A DNA stretch of 64,000 nucleotides. Source: Onchidella celtica (taxonomy: Eukaryota > Mollusca > Gastropoda > Systellommatophora > Onchidiidae). Both the position numbers and the translations under genes were made by a program. The first letter of the stretch is position 1. Each line of letters opens with the position of its first letter. Shown one piece after another: positions 55,801 through 64,000 of this stretch. The notes under the pieces were generated by a model. It made no database searches, had not been told where the DNA came from, and saw only the letters and a list, made by a program, of their open reading frames with translations. The stretch spans positions 34,334,461 through 34,398,460 of the forward strand of contig OZ007574.1 in assembly GCA_963931925.1 (NCBI GenBank), given 5' to 3'.

Positions 55801-58159
55801 GGGCTCTGAGGATCTCTTTGTGCCTCTTTTTCACCATATACTGGCTGTGCATCAGTTGCACATTCAATGTTGGTCTGATGGTCCGACTCAATAATACTGT
55901 GCAACAAGACCTCTGCAAAAGACTCCTCATTATTGGCCCTTATGGAAGTATTGCTGTGGTCCTGAATCTCATTTGTAGTATGAAATTCAGTTTTGTTATC
56001 CTGCTGTTCGTTGGCCACGGAATCCAATTCTTTTTCCACATGTTGCAAGGCAGTAACTTCATAACTTGCTCTCTTGTCACCTGCTGGGTCAGAAGTAGTT
56101 CCCATGTAATTTCCTGTTATTTCTGGGAAATGTGGAAAGTGGTCTGGATTATAAATAAACTCTGAAGTACCATCAGTTTTCAGCCCTTTGTGGCAACGCT
56201 GAATGTGTAACCGTATATGTGTATATTTTCTAAAAGACTTTTTACACAGTTCACAAACATATGTGTAAAAATCTGAATGATATATCCCAATGTGAGTCAA
56301 AAGGTGGTCCAGTTCTTTCAACCGAAATGAGCATATAGGACAAGGAAATGTGCGTGTAACATCATGAACTTTCGTATGATTTTTCAGATTACCTGCTGTT
56401 TGAAAAACATTTCCACAAATTGTGCATGAGTATTTCTTGCTATTTCTGTGTTTGCTCATATGCTGTCTATAACCTGTTTTGCTACTCAGCACTTTGCCAC
56501 ACACAGAACAGGGAGGTATGGTGCCCCTTTCTCTGTGTTCCCTCAAATGTTTTGTAAGACGATATTTATCTTTGTAACTTCTTTGGCAGGTATCACATTT
56601 ATATTTGGGTGAAATCACATGCACAGCCATGTGTTTCAGGAGATCTGAGTTGGTTTTGCATTTCTGTTGACAATTTGGGAACGTACAAGGATATTTTCGC
56701 ACATCTGAATGGCTAAGCTCATGGTTTTTAATTTCAAACTTTGTTCTTGCCTTGAAACCACAGGAGTCACAGGTGAAATTTTTCTGACAATCATGAGTTC
56801 CTGCATGACTTTTGAGGGTGAATTTACATTTAAATCTTTTATCACAAAGTGAGCATGAAAATGGTCTGTTTTCTGTATGAGATTTCAGATGTTTATCCAG
56901 ATTACTTTTCCATTTACTGCGAAAGGGACAAAGGTGGCAGCTGTATTTTTTATAAGAAGAGTGCACACGTGCATGTTTGATGACATCAACTTGATGTCTT
57001 GCTGTAAAGGAACACTCATCACAACTGAATGGTTTCTCCCCTGTATGTTTTGTTTCATGTTCCAAAACTCTGAGCATGGAACAATGCTTAAAAGAGCAAA
57101 ACTGACATGTGTAATTGTCTCTTTTCAGATTCTCATGGGCAGCTTCATGTTCTATGACAATGTCGACATGCTTGAATTTGAGGCAGCAATACTTGCATCT
57201 ATAGGATGGGATGAATAAAAGATGAATTAGACATGATAACTCACTTTAAGGAGTTTTTCTTTCAAAATAAAATTTAATAATTTGAAATTAACAACTGATG
57301 CTATCCTGTGTTGGCACTGAAGAATGGGATACTAGTTCACACAGAAAAGTTTATTGTCAAATATAGAAGTATATATTATTATTTACTTGTAAAAACCTTT
57401 TCATTATGCCACAGAATTATGTAGTTCTGTGTGTGCAAACAGAAGGCTCCCATTAAGAAAAAAAGTTATCAGACCAAAAACCTTCTTTGGAATGTTAGCA
57501 CTTTCATAAATGTTCAAATATCAAATACAATGAGGCACCAGTATTGTCTTGTTTCTCCCAATATCTACATATTTTTTAATAATATTTAACAAAATTAATT
57601 TGTTTAAACTGTATAATTTATGTTGTGCAAGAAGACATTCATTAATGACTGACCAAAAAAAAAAACTGCTTTATCTCTCAGATTTACCCACTTGCATGCC
57701 CAAGTAGCTAGAATGTAGAAATACGGAGAGTAAAATGTATACATCTTGGAGATGAGTGCACATTTACCACAATCATAACATTCAGGCTATTCAAACCCCT
57801 AAGGTATCTGTTAACGAATGTGGAAAATTTTTTTAACAAACAATGAACCTGTAAAATAGCTGCCCTGTACTGTCCTCATCCTGCTTCTGACTGAGTGCAT
57901 CTCCATCTTTCTCATCCCTCTGCGAAGCTCCAACACTTCTCCCACCCTCAGTACTGGCAATGGGATTCAAAAGTCTATCTGCTGTGCTGGTTCCATTACA
58001 AGCCACTTCAAGGTTTGGATTCCCTTCTTCATTGTCAGTCCCATTGTTGATTTCATCACTGTTATCATCACTACTATCTTCTGATGAAGAAAGGGGCTCA
58101 GATTTGACATGAGTCGAAAGTTCCTCCCTTGACAGTGTTGCCAAATGTTCCTCATCCAT
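43869..58159 (-). CDS. Giant C2H2 zinc-finger and AT-hook protein, ortholog not recognised
   Basis: Model: coding exon 1 58159-57849, 650-bp intron 57848-57199, exon 2 57198-43869; about 4546 residues. The junction TAC AG|GT...AG|A TGC restores an Arg codon and completes the first finger (YRCKYCCLKFKH). Exon 1 is acidic and Ser-rich (SEPLSSSEDSSDD). Residues about 103-441 hold 12 C2H2 fingers, some with TGEKPF-type linkers and one with the wider C-x4-C spacing (CTFPNC). AT-hooks follow: VGRPRK at about 1257 and 1339, a weak DRPRK between them and 1500, and KKRGRPSK at about 3887. The rest is a long polar tail with three tandem-repeat arrays. A nuclear DNA-binding, probably regulatory role is inferred from fingers and hooks. 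The ATG (58159) has A at -3 and G at +4. An acceptor-like AG at 58170-58169 suggests an untranslated exon further upstream. Confidence 0.85.
43900..44800 (-). other. Threefold GY..G-IVK motif at the C-terminus of the giant protein
   Basis: Three segments look related: HGYTLGQDWCIVKQ (residue about 4254), LGYSVSQRGEIIKAE (about 4394) and EGYIFTESGCIVKKT (about 4521). Each has Gly-Tyr, a short variable stretch, Gly or Asp-Trp, then a hydrophobic-hydrophobic-Lys end. The first two are preceded by a helical-looking EI..(V/F)(L/Q) segment. This may be a small repeated fold. I do not recognise it. Confidence 0.35.
46070..46345 (-). repeat. 27-bp (9-residue) tandem repeat in the giant protein
   Basis: About ten units of PLPTTVLSR with substitutions (SSPLPTSVLP, RPLPIAVLS), at residues about 3722-3814. 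On DNA the unit reads GGTAAAGGTCTTGACAACAC on the plus strand, then TGTTGTG. Confidence 0.9.
47520..47900 (-). repeat. 30-bp (10-residue) tandem repeat in the giant protein
   Basis: About a dozen diverged units around LNHPQSTALY (variants LNQPQFMEQY, LYQPQSTVLN, LKYSQSTALD), at residues about 3207-3331. It is rich in Gln, Ser, Thr, His and Pro. Units are more diverged than in the 9- and 13-residue arrays, so this array is older or under less homogenisation. Confidence 0.85.
50290..51720 (-). repeat. 39-bp (13-residue) tandem repeat in the giant protein
   Basis: About 35 units of THLVDNNVPVTPV, at residues about 1940-2410. The central units (about 50940-51600) are almost identical; the flanks are diverged (HSVDNNVPGTPVP, NSVDNNAPEIPVT). 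The array is a multiple of three and the complement lacks stops, so the plus strand shows a spurious 472-codon frame across the same DNA. Confidence 0.95.
56178..57198 (-). other. Twelve-finger C2H2 block
   Basis: Fingers run in order from CKYC...HEAAH to CELC...HIQRCH. Most have C-x2-C-x12-H-x3-H; finger 7 has C-x4-C and fingers 11 and 12 have H-x4-H or similar. The linker HTGEKPFSC occurs between fingers 2 and 3, HTENRPFSC between 4 and 5. The lack of KRAB, SCAN or BTB sequence in the visible exons fits a lineage-specific invertebrate factor. Confidence 0.92.
57199..57848 (-). other. Intron of the giant zinc-finger gene
   Basis: On the minus strand the intron begins AG|GTTCATTG and ends CATCCTATAG|A. 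It is AT-rich and holds nothing else I can support. Confidence 0.7.
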
Positions 58160-58776
58160 TCTCAAGTTCTGTCAGCTTAAAAGATACGATTAATAATGTA
58201 ATAAAAATATATACAAAAATTTTCAAAAAGAAATCACAACTATGCTTTCAATCACAAATCTCTGCACAAGCAAATTTTGAAAGGTTATGAATATTTATCC
58301 ATTTCTGTCGTATCTCCCTATTGGAAGAAAGTCTCTTTGGGTCATAAGTGGAAAATTTTAAAAATGAAGACAAAATTTTTTATTTTTTTTAATCTGTATG
58401 GGAAATGCAGCAAACTGTCCAGCCAAGGATAAAGTGACTATTTTCATCAAAAGTCAACTGAATGAGTTTTTGAAAGATACTCCTAGTGTCATAATAATAC
58501 ACACCTTTCATTCAATAGTTTCATTTTAATCTTCAACCACAGTTTAATGATGAAAAAACAAAACAACAATATTGTAGCTTACAAAATGATATATGATTAT
58601 TATGCTGGTGACACAATCATACTGTATGAAATAAAGTTATCGTGCCTGGTGAATTCTTTATTTCCCTCATGAGAGCTGTCAAAGGCAGGGAAGACTATTT
58701 TAAAAGCTGTGAAGGATTAGCCAATCTCGTTATCAGAAAACAAATCTAATGAGAGTTCCGTTATAATTCGTTTATG

Positions 58777-58845
58777 AATGTTAATCGCCAAGCTGCTCAT
58801 TAAGTATACTAACATCCATCTGGAGGATTAACTTAACAGGGGGGA
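58777..58845. repeat. Dispersed repeat, copy 1
   Basis: AATGTTAATCGCCAAGC, TACTAACATCCATCTGGAGG and TTAACTTAACAGGGGGG match the copy at 61722-61792 in the same orientation, with indels between blocks. Confidence 0.6.
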
Positions 58846-61721
58846 GGGAGAGTGGTGGCACAGATCTGGTGCTATTCAGTTTAATTACCAAGGACATCAA
58901 CAAAAACAGTCCCATGCATGCTTTTTCAACAAGCAAACAACGAACGTACTAGGGTATTTTGAAATGTAGAATTTAGATTTAGACTACATAATACAGTCAA
59001 CATTGCTTAATATGATGTCCGGGGGACATAATAAATAACAATCCACTATCCATCAAATCATGTTAAGCATAGGCAATATATTTTTTTTTTACAAGAAGGA
59101 GGGGGATTTTTTTGTGTGTAGGGCTACATGTATTAGGGTATGTGAAGGGTTACTGTTTAAAAAATGTGATACATGTATATTTATTCACAGCGATGGTTAT
59201 GAAACATTTTAAAAGAGAATGCTGTTTCATTATACAACCAAGCAATAATACATTAGTAGATCAGGGCTGCCACTCAACTGAGAGAAAAACATCTGAAATC
59301 TATGCGCGGCACCTATGCAGAGTGTAAATCTATACTATAATATTTGTGGACTTTTTCGTTGCAAAAGGTTCTGAACCTCTGAACACTCAGCCTTCAAATT
59401 TTATATGGTGCATCAGAATGGATGTAAGGGTGCGCAGTTTTTAATAGAAGTCTCAAATCGGTGTAGTTTTTTTTTTATTGGAAATTTGTTTCGCCATCAT
59501 TTAGATCTATTTCAAGTCATGGTTCGTCATTTTAAGGTTTCGTTATCACTTCCTGCAATGTGTTCACCATCAAACACACTAACCCGTGTGCAAATCATGC
59601 TGATGTACGGGATGCGCAGGGTGTCAGCTCACAAAGGCAGAGCAGTAAGACTTATTTTTTTAAACAAACAAACAAAAATAAAATAAACAAATAGGAACAG
59701 GCCAGATGAAGCAGGTCCATAATAACCACCCAAAGCTGAAACCAATATTCAAACCGATTTATCCCGGGAAGGGCCGGGGACCCCAGCTAGTTTTAAATGA
59801 TATTCTGCGCATAAATTTGATATAATGGACCATACATTACACCTACACACAGAAACACACAACAAAATACTTAAATAAAAGTAATAAATACAGATTCTAT
59901 GTTGCACTACGTCTAATAATTGGAATGTCTCTTAAGTCCCGGTAAAGGCAGAGTTGGTTTACGATCTGTGGGAGATGAGCCAATCCCACAAAATACCTCC
60001 AAAAAGAGTGCTTAAAGCATTACTTATTGTATTTGTGGCCTCATTTCACTGTCTATTCCTCCTCCTCCCACCCGATCCCCTTTTCTCACTTTTGCAACGC
60101 CCAAAGTGCCCACTTAAATTACACTGTTTGTGTTTTGGCGTGATTTAATGGGCCGAGGTATCGCATCAGTAGGCAATTTTCCCCGACCCTTCTCCAGTCT
60201 GATCACGGACCGAAACAAAAAAAAGGAACATAGGACCAGGGCATTGGATATATGTACAACCCTGAAAATCACCACGGAGTGCAGAAGAAAAAAAAACGGG
60301 ACATCGGAAAAATTACAGCTGATCTCTTCCACCGCGGAAAGGTGGCAGCCCTGTAGATCCATCTAGATGAAAATTGAAAGTCAACATAAAGACATCAAAC
60401 CCAAAGACACACTTTACATGTAGATCTAGTGCTGGATCCAGACCTCCCATCTACATGAGGGTAAAAATGCTACTCTTGTGTATAATGCGATCCCGAACTT
60501 TGTAAGACCTGGGCAGGTGTATGTAGAACAGTTTCAACAGAGCTGTATAAAACTAAAAGCTAAAGATAATTTTCACGTTAATTCTTAAGCAGTCTGGTCA
60601 GCCCAATCTGGCATTTCAATGTCATGTTCAGAAAGTCGCGTTAATGTTCGCCTGACACCTATTAAAGACAAGTATCCCTCCTTTCTTCACCCTCCCACTG
60701 GTCACACTCGCATCATGGGGCACTGAGCCTAAACTAACACAATAAATCTCGCCCATCCACGGTGACCGGGTGAGCATAGTATTTGACACCTTCGTGGACT
60801 TGCTGGTGCCGACTGTCTTTGCTCCGTGTCCCGTGAAAACGATTGAATGTGTATTGCTTACTTTAAAAAAAAAGAAGTAAAAAAATGGTGGCCACGCGTG
60901 TTACAGTACCTCCACGTGGGTAACCCATTTGCTCTTTCTCCCTATCGTAACCTCCGCTCTCAATGCCCGACCCAAGTAAAATCTGTGGTCCTGTGGATTT
61001 TATGACATCTGATGCATCATTTACTATTACACTGCATTACCGATCCACCTGATGAATAACACATAGCAACATATTTGAGCTCGCATGAGTGCTAGGAGTC
61101 AATGAAGCTAGCAGAATAAAATTTGTAAAATCCTACACTCAAGGACAAAGCGACCACATCCAGTCGTACGCATGGCGCCATGGTCACAGACTAGGTAGGT
61201 GATGTAACAGGTGTATGCATGGTGAGGCAGACACAGAACAATGGCAGGTACGAGCTGTAGCGAAACAGCGATTATGAAAGATGACGGCGTGCATTTGACC
61301 ATGACACGGATTACGAAAATTATGCAAAGCATTTTTTTCCTCTATCAGTCTTGAAAATGAGATCGTACAAAAAGTAAAGATGGATTCCAAGATGTCATGC
61401 TATGCGTTTTTTTCCTTTGGAAATGAGGCATTGGAAAGGGGATTTAACATTGCACAAAAAGGAGATCACATAAAGTGACTTCATGTTATGTGGAGTCGAC
61501 TGTACATTAGATCTACGTTTATACTTTCTCAAAAAGAAAATATGTGACTCAGATTTTCATTTTTTTTTCCTTGTCGCCTTCATTTGATATCAGCACACGA
61601 TTAGATCTACAGGTAAAAGATGTTTGGACCAGTAGGAAGGCCTATTCATGAGGGTGTTCAGTTTTTGGGGAGGAGTTCCATATGAGTTACAGCACTTTAG
61701 TTGGAGACATATTTCATGTTC

Positions 61722-61792
61722 TGAGTGTTAATCACCAAGCCCCGTATTTACTATAAAAACATCCATCTAGAGGACTAACTTGTCAGGGGGGT
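61722..61792. repeat. Dispersed repeat, copy 2
   Basis: GAGTGTTAATCACCAAGC, AAACATCCATCTAGAGGACT and AACTTGTCAGGGGGG match 58777-58845. Both copies are followed by G-rich or GT-rich sequence. Confidence 0.6.
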
Positions 61793-62978
61793 GTGTGTGC
61801 TGCTGCCCCCCCCTCCCCACCCACCCCCCCCCCCCCCCCCCCGCAGACGCTCCTGAAGTTGCGCCCTTGTATCCCTATTGATCATGTAACTCATGGAATT
61901 CCTTCCAATTTCTGTACCTGCCTAGCTAACTTGCTATTGTGAAGTCAAAATATCTTTGCCATTAGATATCTGCCCAGGACTCATATGCAAAGGGCCTCCC
62001 AGTCTCACTATTAGTATTTCCAGCACTGGACAAGAAATGTTTGGAAGCCTGTAAAACAAAACGAGAAAGGTCAATGATATTGAAACACTATGCAAATTAA
62101 CATCAATAGATCAAATAGAATTTTAAAACTTGTCTATTAACCCCCCCCCCCCCCCCCCCCACACACACACACATTCATGCCCGGCTTACAGCCCAGCCTC
62201 GCCCAGATCCTGTAACACTTATACAAAACTGAACGTGTGTGGGCGATTTCATACAGCCGGGCTCGGAGTCAGAACTTAAGCCAAAATATCAGGAGGCGCC
62301 TAAAAATTCTCTCAGCCAATGGCTTGACTAGGTAAACTCCAAATTAAAATAAACATGAAAAGCTTTTTTTGGCCATTTTGATGACAAAATTGGGAAAGGC
62401 CGTAAATTTACCATCAATTTGATACCAAACACTATTCTCGTGCAATGGATAGAACGGTTTTTATTATAAATTACTGACTTTTCATCAATTCTCGCACGTC
62501 ACCCCATTCCTTTCTCTCTCTGTATCCCTCTCTTGCTCTGCATATATATATGTGTGTTTGGTGGGGATAAAAAGAGAACTGGAAAGAGAGATAAGATTGA
62601 TAGAGACGCGTGCATCCCAGAGAAAACGACAGTGAGGCCGTACCGATAAACAAAGTAAACTCATTGTGTCTGAGGTGGCTTCATATTCTACAGGTGCCTC
62701 CAGCGTTTCTTCATTTCATACCAGTGCTTCTGATCTTCACAGAGGTCACCAGTACTGAAACTTCATAACGACCGTATGACTGATACTCGTCTTCACTGAT
62801 TAGAGCAAAGAGAGCTCTTGTGGGAAACTATTCCTTTCGCTTTCACTGTCAATGTCGTAATCACTGTGTATTGTTCTCATAATCTTATTTGTTCCTTTTC
62901 ATTCTACTCATATCTAATCCTCGTAACATAATATGACATATATCGATAATTTTATGTGTCAATAAGACAGTGACTTTG

Positions 62979-63095
62979 TTAACCCTAGTCCTGCGGGAGG
63001 CCACTATATTGGCCTCCCCGCGCAACACGCGAGACCATTATTTTGTCCGACACGCTTAACCGCGGGTCCTGCGGGAGGCCACATTTTTGTATAGC
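62979..63095. mobile_element. Two piggyBac-like terminal sequences in direct order
   Basis: TTAACCCTAGTCCTGCGGGA (62979 on) and TTAACCGCGGGTCCTGCGGG (63056 on) each start with TTAA, share TCCTGCGGGAGGCCAC, and lie 77 bp apart. The first continues into the perfect hairpin GGAGGCC-actatatt-GGCCTCC (62996-63017). TTAA followed by a GC-rich subterminal hairpin resembles the element in BOP1 intron 18. No opposite end was found before the window stops. Confidence 0.45.
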
Positions 63096-64000
63096 GCCTC
63101 GCGCTTTGGTTATTCGGTTGCCAAGGCTGTCGTTTTTCACGTTTTTTTTTCCACACAATTTTCGCGTGTTTATCTATCCTGTCATCCCTACTATATCTAA
63201 CAAAATGGTATCGTCCGATTACGTTTATTACGATGCAACTATTCGCAACTATTCGTCATACTCATGTAATAGTACTGACGGTCTGAAGTTTGAACTGGGG
63301 AAAATCTTGGGGAAACTTTTACTTTGATGCTGTTTGTCGTCTACATGTGAAATGAGAAGAAAGGGGCCATGTGCGTATTTGAGACGCCGTTCTACGTCTG
63401 TAATTATGAATTCCGATGTAATATTAGGGCATGCTGCATAAGGGCGTCTGTCAGTAGGTTTTTCATCAGGGAAAACTGGGAGAAAATGACCGACTCTGTT
63501 GTTGGTCGTTGTCTTTATTTGATGTGGTAATTAGAGAGATATTGTGTTCCTTTGATTAAACCGCTTTTCAGTACATGTATGTGCTCTACGACCTGGAACT
63601 GGAAATCAAATCTCTCGCTAAAACTAACATTATAGTAAGTGGACGCTTTACATAGTAGAGGAGAGAGAAGGCAATGTCACGATACATGTGGTTAGTAAAT
63701 TAAGCGAATGGCTTAAAAAATAATTTGTTCACCTGAATGGCCTGACATAGGGACAGAAAAAGCGCAGGGGTCTTGGGAAAATGATAAAACGTGTGTTAAA
63801 CGGCATGTAAATTTAATGCAGAAAATTCTTAATTTGGGGCCTTCCATTTCACAATAAAACCTACTGCATATCATCACAAGTACTTTATCCAAATATCATA
63901 GGGGTCCCTTACGATTTATCCACCACCATTGTTGTTATTGCGTCCTGAAGTATACGCGATACAGGTGTTCACAAAGACCCGATTGACCCGACCGCCGAGG
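63096..64000. other. Right edge, unassigned
   Basis: A short plus-strand frame starts ATGGTATCGTCCGATTACG near 63205 and encodes about 40 residues (MVSSDYVYYDATIRN...) before TGA. It is not recognisable; it could be a first exon or the start of an element entering from beyond the window. Otherwise nothing is supported. Confidence 0.3.

Larger units (their letters stand above)
58169..62978. other. Region upstream of the giant zinc-finger gene, no gene supported
   Basis: The 4.8 kb contains only short frames without recognisable domains. There are a C tract near 61827-61841, another at 62140-62160 followed by (CA)n, and a dispersed-repeat pair (58777 and 61722). Any 5' untranslated exon or promoter of the minus-strand gene should be here, but I could not place one. 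Confidence 0.4.

Noticed and set aside
43869-58159. Assignment of the giant protein to ZFAT or another named vertebrate zinc-finger gene
   Set aside because: AT-hooks plus many fingers are suggestive, but finger order, spacing and tail do not match what I know of ZFAT. No symbol is given.

Overview
The window is animal nuclear DNA, AT-rich, with short exons in long introns, dense small transposons and simple repeats. A lophotrochozoan, perhaps a mollusc, is the best guess. It rests on gene architecture and general familiarity with such repeats, not on a diagnostic marker, so it is weak.

Three protein-coding genes can be built exon by exon. (1) Plus strand, about 2695-10616: a three-exon model for an unrecognised secreted protein of about 1606 residues, with a leucine-rich signal peptide, a short Cys-rich segment, a Gly-rich GFLSGGG segment, then one 4.35 kb exon made almost wholly of 27-residue and 55-58-residue tandem repeats. 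A decayed, stop-containing extension of the same repeats follows to about 11395. (2) Plus strand, 20813-38530: a complete 20-exon BOP1 gene (ribosome-biogenesis WD40 protein, 756 residues in this model) with every exon junction in phase. (3) Minus strand, 58159-43869: an unrecognised C2H2 zinc-finger/AT-hook protein of about 4546 residues, nearly all in one 13.3 kb exon. It has 12 N-terminal zinc fingers and a huge acidic, low-complexity tail holding three independent tandem-repeat arrays (13, 9 and 10 residues).

Mobile DNA fills the spaces. The clearest case is in BOP1 intron 18: a piggyBac-type element (TTAA target, matched terminal repeats, antisense N-terminal transposase remnant) is split by a 5'-truncated LINE flanked by an exact 11-bp target-site duplication. 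Other elements are a ~530-bp foldback element with ~145-bp arms just before the giant repeat exon of gene 1; three copies of a ~160-185-bp foldback family at 12.4-12.8 and 14.7 kb; hairpin elements at 14.1 and 40.7 kb; a large inverted repeat at 1.8-2.6 kb; weaker inverted-repeat elements in BOP1 introns 1 and 16; and two piggyBac-like ends near 63.0 kb. A ~41-bp satellite occupies 14.95-16.9 kb and itself contains a ~0.65-0.7 kb higher-order duplication. A degenerate THAP-like fragment lies at 40.2-40.4 kb.

Nothing here indicates an operon-like system; the three genes look functionally unrelated. The most unusual content is the two repeat-built proteins and the nested transposons. No RNA gene, CRISPR array or bacterial feature was found, apart from a tRNA-like promoter remnant.
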